A stretch of 64,000 bases of DNA from Terebella lapidaria (taxonomy: Eukaryota > Annelida > Polychaeta > Terebellida > Terebellidae): contig OX424562.1 of NCBI GenBank assembly GCA_949152475.1, positions 37,496,157-37,560,156 on the forward strand, in the 5' to 3' direction. Below the pieces are notes generated by a model, which was given only the letters and a program-made list of their open reading frames with translations, ran no database searches and was not told where the DNA came from. Made by a program: the position numbers and the translations under genes. Below are positions 24,932-36,345 of this stretch, in pieces; positions within the stretch are counted from its first letter, which is position 1, and every line of letters starts with the position of its first letter.

Positions 24932-25124
24932 GAGTGTTTATAAATATCAGTATTTTACAAAGGTAACATCAGTGTTCATTCAATCGTGCTTGGTCACTAT
25001 ACTACATCTTGAAAATACATATAATATGCGGCATCATTAATTGTCATTGACTTAGGTTATTTGTTTCCACGGAGGTGAGACTTGGGGGAAATACTCTCGA
25101 AGAGTCCGGTTTATTCATCACGGC

Positions 25125-25885
25125 ATCTTTCGGTTACCGGACCTTTGGTCCGATAACCTATTGGCATGGCGTTGCGTCCGTCGTCCGTCCGTGAACAATT
25201 TTATCTTTAAAGTTTACGTTCGAATCTTCCTGAAATTTTGACAAAATGCCTAGAAATATTTCGAGAAGGAGGTATTTTTTTATTTTTTTTTATTTTCGCA
25301 TTAGGAATCAAGAGATTAGGAATCAATTGTGGACATATAGGAAATGATATATGCTGAATATTCTCGTGACCTTGATTTTGACCTCTGACCTCATTTTCAA
25401 GGTCAGAGAACAAAATGGGTAATATCTCGCTCATTATCGACATCACAGCTTAGGAATCCATAGTGGACAATGAGGAATGATATATGCTGAATATTTTGGT
25501 GACCTTGAATTTGACCTTGACCTCATTCTCAAGGTCAGAGAACAGAAAAAGTTAATATCTCACTTGTTATCGACTTTACAGTTTAGGAGTCAATTGCGAA
25601 CATATTGGAAATTATATATGCTGAATATTCTCATGACCTTGAACTTGACCTTTGATCTCATTTTCAAGGTCAGATGTCAGATTCAAAGTCAGACAAAATG
25701 GCTAATATCTCACTTAATATCGACTTTACAGCTTAGGAATCAATTGTGGACGCTAGAAATGATATGGGCTGAATGTTCTCGTGACCTTGAATTTACCAAT
25801 GGCCTTATTTTCAAGGTCATGGGACAAAAGGCTAATATCTAAAATATACATTGTTCCGGTAACCTTTCTTAGCCATTGGGCTAAT
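25125..25885 (+). repeat. AGGTCA-rich repeat, copy 4
   Basis: Starts with the palindrome GGTTACCGGACC-TTT-GGTCCGATAACC and CCTATTGGCATGGCGTTGCG. It holds about four tandem units like those of copy 3 and ends near CCGGTAACCTTTCTTAGCC, which partly inverts the start. That suggests a non-autonomous DNA element with short terminal inversion. Confidence 0.7.
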
Positions 25886-26040
25886 TTTCGATCTTACTTT
25901 TATTTATTTCGAATAATTATTATATTCTGATTAATATATCCATGCAGAGAACGTTGCTTCGTACTGTTGTCCATCATTTATGTTCTGTTCGTGAAAAGGT
26001 TTCCGAGGACCGTATACTTTACGTAAACGTATTCGATTTA

Positions 26041-26628
26041 GGGGCCGGTCAGGGGGGGGTGGGGAACTGGGGGGGGGGGGGGGGGTCACACTTTCATTTT
26101 CAACATTATTGGGGGGAGGGGGGTCATACTTTTATCTTCAATGGGACTGGGGGGGGGGGGGTCGAAATTTGAAATTGAGCTTTTCTGAGAAAATCTGAAT
26201 GGTAAATCAGTGAAATAATTAGGTGGAAACAATCCACTCAATATCAGTACATGGACTGAATGGAGTACGCCATGGAATTTCATAACATTTTCAATAAAAC
26301 CATAATCTCACTGAAACCGGATCCTGCAGAGGACCATCCAGGAACACCAACATCGAGAGATGCCACAATCCGTGTGCATCAGTACGGAGCCCCTAAGAGG
26401 ACAAACCTGTGAGCGAAGTTTTCGCATTCGAACATGATGTTTTCGATATTGAACGCGATGTTTTCAAAAGGGGAAAAGATCGCGAGGGAACGCGAAAAGA
26501 TCGCGTTCGAATTCGAAAAAGGGGGGGGGGGGGTCATATATTGGTTTTCGATATTTGTCAAACTTTGAAAAAACTCATTTCTCGGATAAATCATCCACCC
26601 CCCCCCCCAGTAAATAATGACCGGCCCC
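26041..26628. mobile_element. PIF/Harbinger-like MITE with TTA target duplication
   Basis: Eleven-base terminal inverted repeats GGGGCCGGTCA (26041-26051) and TGACCGGCCCC (26618-26628) are flanked on both sides by TTA (26038-26040 and 26629-26631). A 3-bp TTA/TAA duplication and GGG-starting ends are typical of PIF/Harbinger elements. At 588 bp with no transposase frame, it is non-autonomous. The interior holds several long G runs (up to 17) and a C run. Confidence 0.72.
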
Positions 26629-26769
26629 TTATCATTTTCAAAATGTCTCTCATTTCACTCAATTGTAAACATTTTTGAGAAGGTGTTGATGTTGATGTTG
26701 AAGCGTTTCATAAACGAGTGCATGAGGAAATTATATGTACGTTTGTGTAGCACTTTTTCTAGTATTAGT

Positions 26770-27160
26770 ATAAAGGTAATAACGAGATTGGTCTATAGTT
26801 AGAAAAATCATCTTGGGCTTTACTTTTGTGTATGGGTATAACTTTTGCTAATTTTAACGTTTCTGGAAAAATATCATTTGCGATAGACTTATTTATGAGT
26901 CTGCTAATGGGAATTGATATTTCGTGTGCCACCAACTTCAGGAAGTGACTGCTAATCCGGTCGTGCCCACAGCTTTTTTTTCGCTTGCAGGCTAACTATA
27001 ATTTTATAAATTTCTTCCGTGTCTGTGGGATGTAGATACATAGAGACATGGTTGGCATTCTGTTTCTTCAATAGGTGGGTTTTGAAGTTATTGTTTGGTT
27101 GTGGAATGGCATATGTTAATGATTCTTTAAGCACCTTCTGGTTACAGCTCACGCTCAACT
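26770..27160 (-). mobile_element. LINE (non-LTR) reverse-transcriptase fragment
   Basis: On the minus strand 27158 to about 26773 reads as the N-terminal part of a LINE reverse transcriptase: HPTDTEEIYKIIVSLQAKK, then RISSHFLKLVAHEISIPISR, INKSIANDIFPETLKLAKVI and finally FSNYRPISLLP. NYRPIS is a hallmark of CR1/L2/Jockey-type LINEs. The two parts are in different frames, shifted in an A-rich run near 26980, and the polymerase is cut off before the catalytic FADD motif. It is a dead fragment next to the MITE. Confidence 0.75.
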
Positions 27161-27520
27161 GACAACCTTGAGCTGTAACCTTTTTCTTGTAATTAAATTG
27201 TTAAATGTTCTTTTCAATGTTACAGTTAAAAAATAAACCATCCATCCATCAAATTTTTTTCTAAATCGTTTTAATTTTCTTTTTTTTCTGGTTCTGTGAA
27301 CTTCGTCGTAAGAGTTCCGTGTTCGAGAGTTCGTATAACTACGGTGTAGCAAATCGAATACGCCGTTCTTCGGTCCACTGTCGCGTGTTGAAATAGACCC
27401 CGTGAAGTATGCGGTCCTATCACCATTCCGAAACAGGTCAACCCTCACATGGTATAGGGATACGTATACACGATAGTCCTTGTGATGTCTTTGCTTTGGG
27501 GAGGTGCAATAACACCACCT
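27161..27520. other. Flank of the LINE fragment
   Basis: AT-rich; may be 5' LINE sequence too decayed to recognise. I see no gene. Confidence 0.3.
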
Positions 27521-27659
27521 ACGATTCTCTATTTATGTGGAAGACATAGCATAGGGGAGGATAGCAGCTCAAAAATGTCTTCTTTATTCTGTGTAGGGCG
27601 AAATCAAGTTTGATCCCGAGCAAGACAAACCATTTTTAGTGGTCACAACAGTGAAATGG

Positions 27660-28335
27660 ACTGTGGACCTAAGATTATGTGGTTTACCGGCAGACTTATA
27701 TCAAATGTGATATGGTGTTTTAGTACTGAAGGTAGTCTGAGGTAAAGTTAGAGGTCACCAAAAGATCTACCATACATGATATATGATTCCCTATATACCC
27801 GTAAAACAACCATAGGATCTATTGTCATCATATTGTATGCAGAGGCCTATTTACATAGGTCATGTTAAACGTGACCTTGAGATTCACCACTCAAAGTCTT
27901 CCGATGTCAACTTCAAGATCTAACATACATGTATATGATTTTCTATATATACAGATATAAATGCTCCCAATGCAACCCGAAGCACTATCTACAAGCGTTT
28001 CGTCTACATAGGTAATTTATACAATTCAAACAATTCAAGTTAGAAGTCATGTATGATGGCTTCATGTCTCAAGGTCACAAATAAAGCCATCATACATGAC
28101 CTATTTTATACATGTGCGCTAATAATACATTCCTAAGCTCTATCTACAATATTAATGTTTGCCCAGGCCAATTTACACATTTCGAGTCAGACGTGAACTT
28201 GAGGTTTGCCACTCAAGGTCGTCCAGGGTTAATTTTAACATCGCCAAAATATCCACCATATATGACTTTCTATATGTTCATAAGGCCACTCCTGTTTAAT
28301 TTTTTGTTTCTCGTCCTCTGGAAAATCAAAAGCTA
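27660..28335. repeat. Diverged AGGTCA-like repeat, copy 5
   Basis: Repeated phrases such as GAGGTCACC, CAAGGTC and ATATGATTTTCTATATA recur about every 130-150 bp, in the style of the other copies but more diverged. Confidence 0.45.
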
Positions 28336-30004
28336 GGAGGAAGGGCGGAAAAAAACCTCAAATAAAAAACGATATACCGTGCAATGATTCTCTGAATGCA
28401 AACGATGCTTGGGTGGGGAACCTATGTCTTTGAGCATCTGAAATCATAGTTTCATATTGAATCTTAGAAATTTATTTGTGTAAGAATTGTCAATTTGAAA
28501 TGTTAGTCTGTTCAAAACTCTGGATACATCTTGTATTCACACAAGCCAGTCGGATGAGTTTTGCTGTGAGACCAATATGGGTAAGCTTTACAGAGAATAT
28601 CGGAATTTTTTGTGTCAAAATCGCTTTTATTTCCATAATATTACACCTTTTTCTTGTTTGTTTTTTGCTTTATAATTCACAAAAAGCTAGGCGCGCGGGG
28701 ACGAGAAACAGAAATTTAAACAGGAATGGCCTAATACAAACTTAAGCTCTAAACTATACGCGATCTGTCCCCATATGCCAATTTGTGAACACTGTAATTG
28801 GCATACGTCTAATGTTTCAACATCAATTTGTTTGACAATTATATCAGCCCTAAAAAATCTGTCAGCAACTTATATATGCAAAAAGAATAGGCACTCATGC
28901 CTCTATAAATTAGCCCGTTGGTATTAACCCTTTCAAATCGGTGTTAGATGTTGCATCGGTAAAAAGCTTTGATAAATGAAACACTTGGATGATATTCTGC
29001 GGTAGATATGCATGTAACACAATATGTTACATCTTTAATCAAATAAAAAACATTCTGATACCATATTGATCCCACAATATCAAATTCATGTACTACACGG
29101 AAGCTTAATGTATAAATAGTAAATTATATGTTCGTAACGATGTTAATTTTGTTATGATTTTTCTTTGATAGCCATATGTTGAAAAAAGAACGGGAGTTTT
29201 CTCCTTAATGTAGAGGATTTGAAACATGAAATTGATTTCGCAATCAATAAAATACGTCATATTAGGCAAAATTGTTCGAAATTGCATTGGTATCTAACAA
29301 TCGTAGGACATTTCACAAACCGTATGGGCGTGAACAATGCACAACAAATACTCTGGCAACAGATGTAAGAATAACGAACTTCACAGACAAAAATGCGAAC
29401 ACTAATACTGCAGTATAGATTTCCACTTCGCTCAAATCGATCAATACATCAGAACAAATACACCTTTTGGTAATAACTCTACTCCCAAACTGAACCATTG
29501 TGCTGGTCGAGGACAACTGAAGGTATGTATATCTGCATGTATTTGAGTTTACATTAGGTGATTCATTAATTAGGTATGGATCAAATCAATCACGTATTTT
29601 TATCTTTTTAATTAGGGTACATAATATCATGATCGTTTTGTATTTAATATTTCATCAATTAGGCTACTGGTAGGTATACTTGATCATATTTCCGATTTTT
29701 TTTCGAATATAAAGAATAATATATGATGTGTACTTCATCTATTCATTTTTAATGCACAGAGATGGCCCTCTTGTGTGTATCACATCTCTCTTATGGGTTT
29801 CTGATGACATGTATTACAATGCAAATATTGACGTCGCTGTTAGGCTGAAACTGAATTTGTACATCTAAAGTCCATGGGTATTGTCCGATAATGGAAAAAA
29901 ATCACCACTGAATATAATCGGGAGAGTGGAGAAACGACTATTTGAATATAAAATATGTGCATAAAATTATATTTTAAGATTGCTTGCTTGTAGTATTTTT
30001 CTAA
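28336..30004. other. Gene-poor AT-rich stretch
   Basis: Only short frames. I find no repeat family member, domain or RNA gene that I can support. Confidence 0.45.
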
Positions 30005-30226
30005 TGAAAACATGTTGGCCACTTGAAAGAGAAATATGTTTGAAGATTTGACATGCTAAAGAAGAATTTATATAGAAGCCTCATCAATGGCTATTGAAAT
30101 GGATTTTTTTAAATATGGCTATACAAGATATCATGTCGAGAATTGCTTGTCTATGTGACATTTTCTTGAGAAATTCGGCATCATCCGTTCTTCGGCTGGA
30201 TATTTTTCAGGACAGAAGCTACCAAG

Positions 30227-30761
30227 ATGCGCTTGTGGTTGTTGAGTTTGCTGCTGGTCTGTGTGCTGCAGCTGATGCTGGCTCAGGGTGACACCGACAC
30301 TGGCGGGGAGGGCGAAAACACGAACACTGGCGGGGAGGGCGAAAACACGAACACTGGTGGGGAAGGCGAAAACACGAACACGGGCGGGGAGGGCGAAAAC
30401 CCGCCAGGTAAGGAATACGTGTCAATACAGCCCTGGGCAAACATCACCCAAATGTCCTGGTCCAAAGAAACATTCACCATTTAAAAGTTTCAAATATATT
30501 ATTGATCTTAAAATATTAAACTCATACTTGAACAACGAATATTTTCGTCTGGCCTGGAGTTTCCGTGTATTGTACGTGAACTGCCATGCTTGATTCCGTG
30601 TGTTCACAGCAGCGGACCCGGCGACGGACGAGGGCGAGGCCGGTGAGCAGGGCGCACAGGAGGGGGAGCAGTCTTCTGCGGAACCCGAGAACGGAGCTCC
30701 TCCCCTTTTGATGTCAGGGCTGGCTCTCCTCCTGTCAACCCTGGCCATACTGACGCTGTAA
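30227..30761 (+). CDS. GPI-type surface peptide with GGEGENTNT repeats, 110 residues (two exons)
   Basis: Exons 30227-30407 and 30610-30761, joined in phase 1 across a GT-AG intron, encode 110 residues. The signal peptide (MRLWLLSLLLVCVLQLMLAQ) is nearly that of the 23.4-kb gene. It is followed by four units of a nine-residue repeat, GGEGENTNT (27 bp at DNA level), in the first exon. The second exon is Glu/Ala/Gly-rich (ATDEGEAGEQGAQEGEQSS) and ends PENGAPPL plus a hydrophobic tail (MSGLALLLSTLAILTL), a GPI-type signal. The last exon aligns well with that of the minus-strand gene at 5557 (PEDGAPPL). No sequon of the N-x-S/T type is in the repeat (NTN does not fit). The repeat copies are nearly identical, so the expansion is recent. 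Function unknown; likely an acidic cell-surface peptide. Confidence 0.75.
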
Positions 30762-31755
30762 TGTGCTCCACACACGTGCTTCGAACGCTACAGTTCCCGG
30801 CGTATTCATCAGTTTGGTTTAGTAGTTCATGTGGTTCAGTAGTCTCACGGGGTATGTTCTGGATCATATTGCTTGGTGTCTGCATCCAGATTGTGGGAAG
30901 ATATAAAACAGGCTGGTAAAGTGTATAAATTGCTACTGGTACTATTTGTCGATTATTTGTGCAAAAACGTTAACAAATAATGTATTTCACTCACTTGTTT
31001 ACTTCCATTGGCTTGCATCGTTTTCTTATGATTATACATTGTATAAATTATCAAATATGAAATGACGGACTTTTATGTCCTCACAAATGGACAGTATTCT
31101 CATACTGAATGTATTGTACCTATATGTATCAATATGAAGAAAAGCGTTCAAAATGGTGATTGGTGAGTATTTCCTGCTTGCATTAGTCGTAGATTTAGTC
31201 TATTTTTTCTTTGTGTATTTGATTAATCACATATTTTAGTAGATGTACAGTTACATGTGAGTATGAGCGATTGACGTGTTACAGACTCCAGACACTGGTG
31301 CTTCTGGGCGGTATGAGATACCTTGCTCCAGTACAAACCAAGCGTGTTTCCATGGATACTGTGCTGGTTGTATCTGATACCCTTACACACAGGAAACCCG
31401 GCAGTGTTTTGGTAGCGTTCCACTGATGCTCGGTGATATGTAAATATAATCAACGTTAATTATATTGAAAGTTGGGAGTTGATGTGAGGTATGGAACATT
31501 CAGCTAGAATAAAGGTACCAAGTAGCATATCACCAATGATATACTAGTACTAGTATCTTGCACAACAAGTAGCCTTCCATTTGTTCCATTTGCTGCTCAC
31601 TGCGATGATTTCAAACAGGCTTCCGATGAACACTAGGGTGTATGTGCCGGTCTATATATTTGATAGAACCAGCTATTTGTACGAGAGCCTTACTAGAATG
31701 ATTGGCAGGAACAGCTATGTGAAAAATTATTTGTATTACATGAAGGATAGGTGTC

Positions 31756-31761
31756 AATAAA
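31756..31761 (+). terminator. Conserved AATAAA downstream of the 30.2-kb gene
   Basis: Matches the site at 24926-24931 in the other duplicate. Confidence 0.45.
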
Positions 31762-32249
31762 AGATGTTTATAAATGGCAAAATTTTATAAATGTAACATC
31801 GGTGTTCACAAATCGTGCTTGCCCACTATATAACGGAGTTTACTTATGTGGCATTGTGTCATTGGCTTAGGTTATTATTATGTGGAAGACACAGGAGCTC
31901 AAGAATGTCTCCTATATATTCCTTGTAGGCGGAATTGAGTAAGATCCTGAGCACGACACACACAAAGCATTGTTATTAGAAATATAAGTGAAATTAGGAT
32001 GTGAACCCAACAATAACCAACATAACTTCTGAGGTACATCACCGATTTTTAACAGGCCAGGAATAGACACGATAGATTAAACACAATTGGAGTTATTTCA
32101 TTGCACGGACACAACGCATCTGTAACACGTTCCCGCTTCTGGATTCCATGATGAATTTCCAGATACGATGTAACTGAATGATGTTGACAGTTTACTGTCA
32201 GAGGCAAACCCAAGACACTTCAAGATTCTGTGAGGTTAGCGTTAGAGCA

Positions 32250-35200
32250 GGAATCATTCCAACAAGGAAGGCATCGTTTAGAGCACAAAGCATTCCAACA
32301 AGGAATGCATCGATTAGAGCACAAAGCATTCCAACAGGGAAGGCATTGATTAGAGCACAGAGCATTCCAACAGGGAAGCTATCGATTAGAGCACAAAGCA
32401 TTCCAATAGGGAAGGCATCGATTAGAGCACGAAGCATTCCAACAAGAAAGGCATCAATTAGAGCATGAAGCATTCCAACAAGGAAAGCATCGATAAGAGC
32501 ACGAAGCATTGAAATAAGGAAGGCATCGATTAGAGCTTGAAACATTCCAACGAGGAAGACATCGATTAGAGCACAAAGCATTCCAACAAGGAAGGCATCG
32601 ATTAGAGCGCGAAGCATTCCAACAGGGAAGGCATCGATTAGAGCACGAAGCATTCCAACAAGGAAGGCATCGATTAGAGCACGAAGCATTCCAACAAGGA
32701 AGGCATCGATTAGAGCACGAAGCTTCTCAACAAGGAAGGCATCGATTAGAGCACGAAGCATTCAAACAAGGAGGGCATCGATTAGAGCATGAAGCATCCA
32801 AACAGGGAATGCATTGATTAGAGCATGAAGTATTCCAACAGAAAAGGCATCGATTAGAGAACGAAGCATTCCAACAGGGAATGCATTGATTACAGCACGA
32901 AGCATTCCAACAGAGAAGGCATTGATTAGAGCACGAAGCATTCCAACAGGGAAGACAACGATTAGAGCACAAAGAAGGCATCGATTAGAGCACGAAGCAT
33001 TCCAACAAGGAAGGCATCGATTAGAGCACAAAGCATTCCAACAGGGAAGGCATTGATTAGAGCACAGAGCATTCCAACAGGGAAGTTATCGATTAGAGCA
33101 CAAAGCATTCCAATAGGGAAGGCATCGATTAGAGCACGAAGCATTCCAACAAGAAAGGCATCAATTAGAGCACGAAGCATTCCAAGAAGGAAGTCATCGA
33201 TTAGAGCACGAAGCATTGAAATAAGGAAGGCATCGATTAGAGCTTGAAACATTCCAACGAGGAAGACATCGATTAGAGCACAAAGCATTCCAACAAGGAA
33301 GGCATCGATTAGAGCGCGAAGCATTCCAACAGGGAAGGCATCGATTAGAGCACGAAGCATTCCAACAAGGAAGGCATCGATTAGAGCATGAAGCATTCAA
33401 ACAGGGAATGCATTGATTAGAGCATGAAGTATTCCAACAGAAAAGGCATCGATTAGAGAACGAAGCATTCCAACAAGGGAATGCATTGATTACAGCACGA
33501 AGCATTCCAACAGAGAAGGCATTGATTAGAGCACGAAGCATTCCAACAGGGAAGACAACGGTTAGAGCACAAAGAAGGCATCGATTAGAGCACAAAGCAT
33601 TCCAACAAGAAAGGCATTGATTAGGGCACAGAGCATTCCAACAGGGAAGGCATCAATTAGAGCACAATGCATTAAAACAAAGAAGGCATCGATTAGAGCA
33701 TGAAGTATTCCAACAAGAAAGGCATTGATTAGAGCACAGAGCATTCCAACAGGGAAGGCTTCAATTAGAGTACGAAGCATTCCAACAGGGAAGGCATCGA
33801 TTAGAGCATGAAGCATTCCACAGGGAAGGCATCGATTAGAGCAGGAAGCATTCCAACAAGGAAGGCATCGATTAGAGCATGAAGCATTCCAAGAAGGAAG
33901 GCACCGATTAGAGCACGAAGCATTCAAACAAGAAAGGCATCGATTAGAGCATGGAGCATTCCAACAAGGAAGGCATCGATTAGAGCACGAAGCATTCCAA
34001 CAAGGAAGGCACTGATTGGAGCACGAAGCCTCTCATCAAGGAAGGCATTAATTGGAGCACGAAGAATTCCAACAAGAAAGGCATCAATCAGAGCATGAAG
34101 CATTCCAACAGAAAAAGCATCGATTAGAGCACGAAGCATCCCAACAGCGAAGGCATCCATTAGAGCACGAAGCATTCCAACACTGAAGGCATCGATTAGA
34201 GCATGAAGCATTTCAACAAGGAAGGCACGATTAGAGAATGAAGCATTCAAACAGGGAAGGCATCGATTAGAGCACAAAGCATTCCAACAGGAAAGGCATC
34301 GATCAGAGCATCAAGCATTCAAACAAGGAAGGCATCGATCAGAGCAGGAAAAATTCCAACAAGGAAGGCATCGATTAGAGCATGAAGCATTCCAATAAGG
34401 AAGGCATCGATTAGAGCACGAAGCATTTCAACAGGGAAGGCATCAAATAGAGCACAAAGCATTCCAACAAGAAAGGCATTGATTAGCGCACAAAGCATTC
34501 CAACAGGTAAGGCATTGATCACGGCATGAAGCATTCCAACAAAGAAGGCATCGATCAGAGCAGGGAGAATTCCAACAAGGAAGGCATCGATTAGAGCACG
34601 AAGCATTCCAACAAGGAAGGCACGATTAGAGCATGAAGCATTCAAACAGGGAAGGCATTGATTAGAGCACAAAGCATTCCGACAGGGAAGGCATCGATCA
34701 TAGCATCAAGCATTCAAACAGGAAAAGCATCGATTAGAGCACAAAGCATTCCACAGGGAAGGCATTGATCAGAGCACGAAGCATTCCAACAGGGAAGGCA
34801 CGATTAGAGCATGAAGCATTCAAACAGGGAAGGCATCGATTAGAGCACGAAGCATCCCAACAGGGAAGGTATTGATTGAACACGAAGCATTACAACAGAA
34901 AAGGCATCGAATAGCGAATGAATCATTCCAACAGGGAATGCATCGATTACAGCACGAAACACTCCAACAGAGAAGGCATTGATTAGAGCACGAAGCATTC
35001 CAACAACAAAGGCATCGATTAGAGCACGAAGCATTCCAACAGGGAAGACACCAATTAGAGCACGAAGAAGGCTTCAATTAGAGTACGAAGCATTCCAACA
35101 GGGAAGGCATCGATTAGAGCACGAAGCATTTCAACAGGGAAGGCATCGAATAGAGCACAAAGCATCCCAACAAGAAAGGCATCGATCAGGGCATGAAGCA

Positions 35201-36345
35201 TTCCAACAAGGAAGGCATCGATCAGAGCAGGAAGCATTCCAATAAGGAAGGTATCGATTAGAGCACGAAGCATTCCAACAAGGAAGGCACCGATTAGAGG
35301 ACGAAGCATTCAAACAAGAAAGGCATCAATTAGAGCACGGAGCATTCCAACAAGGAAGGCATTGATAGCACGAAGCATTCCAACAAGCAAGGCATTCGAT
35401 TGGAGCACGAAGCCTCTCAACAAGGGAAGCATTAATTAGAGCACGAAGCATTCCAACAGAGAAAGCATCGATTAGAGCATGAAGCATCCCAACAGCGAAG
35501 GCATCGATCAGAGCTCGAAGCATTCCAACAGCGAAGGCATCAGTTAGAGCACGAAGCATTCCAACAAGAAAGGCATTGATTAGAGCCAAAGCATTCCAAC
35601 AGGGAAGGCATCGATTAGAGCATGAAGCATTCCAACAAGAAAGGCAGCAATTAGAGCATGAAGCATTCCAACAAGAAAGGCATCGATTAGAGCACGAAGC
35701 ATTCCAACAGGGAAGGCATCAATCAGAGCACAAAGCATTCCAACAGGGAAGGCATCGAATAGAGCAGGAAGCATCCAAACAGAGAAGGCATCAATTAGAG
35801 CACGAACCATTCCAACAAGAAAGGCATCAATTAGAGCATGAAACATTCCACAGGGAAGGTATCAATTAGAGCACGAAGCATTCCAACAGGGAAGGCATCG
35901 ATTAGAGCATGAAACATTCCAACAAAAAAGGCATCAATTAGAGCATGAAGCATTCCAAGAGGGAAGGCATCGTATAGAGCATGAAACATTCCAACAAGAA
36001 AGGCATTGACTAGAGCACGAAGCATTCCAACAGGGAAGGTATCGATTAGAGGATGAAGCATTCCAACAAGGAAGGCACCGAATAGAGCAGGAAGCATTCA
36101 AACAGAGAAGGCATCGATTAGAGCATGAAGCATTTCAACAGGGAAGGCATCAAATATAGCACAAAGCCTTCCAACAAGAAAGGCATCGATTAGAGCATGA
36201 AGCATTCTAACAAGAAAAACATCAATTAGAGCACAAAGCATTCCAACAGGGAAGGCATTGATTAGAGCACGAATCATTCCAACAGGGAAGGCATCAATTA
36301 GAGCACGAGGCATTCCAACAAGAAAGGCATCAACTAGACATAAAA
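32250..36345. repeat. 36-bp satellite array, about 114 copies, main block
   Basis: The period is 36 bp (for example, unit starts at 32291 and 32327). The core words are GCATTCCAACAAGGAAGG and CATCGATTAGAGCACGAA. Because 36 is a multiple of three and the unit rarely makes stops, two frames stay open on each strand. On the minus strand they read RALIDAFLVGML and SNRCLPCWNASC; on the plus strand RHRLEHEAFQQG and SIPTRKASIRAR. These frames break wherever units have lost or gained bases, so I treat them as by-products, not genes. A higher-order duplication of about 0.6-0.7 kb is visible (32316-33015 against about 33030-33590). Confidence 0.92.

Larger units (their letters stand above)
23205..25061 (+). 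repeat. Tandem segmental duplication, copy 1 (carries the 68-residue GPI-type gene)
   Basis: Similar along its length to 30005-31865: upstream CTATACNAGATATCAT, the gene, a 3' block with GAGTATGAGCGATTG and TACTCTTCTGGGCGGTA-like words, and a conserved AATAAA. Homology breaks at about 25061 and resumes at about 27525, so roughly 2.45 kb of other repeats sits inside this copy. Confidence 0.75.
30005..31985 (+). repeat. Tandem segmental duplication, copy 2 (carries the 110-residue GPI-type gene)
   Basis: Matches 23205-25061 and then, continuously, 27525-27640 (TTATGTGGAAGACA and CTCAA-AATGTC). It therefore preserves the state before the 2.45-kb block entered copy 1. The period is about 6.8 kb. 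Confidence 0.7.

Noticed and set aside
26379-26678. Frames with poly-Pro or poly-Gly inside the MITE
   Set aside because: They come from the G and C runs of the element.
32198-36313. Long minus-strand frames (up to 187 codons) as repeat-protein genes
   Set aside because: They follow directly from a 36-bp unit with few stops, are open in several frames on both strands at once, and break at unit indels.
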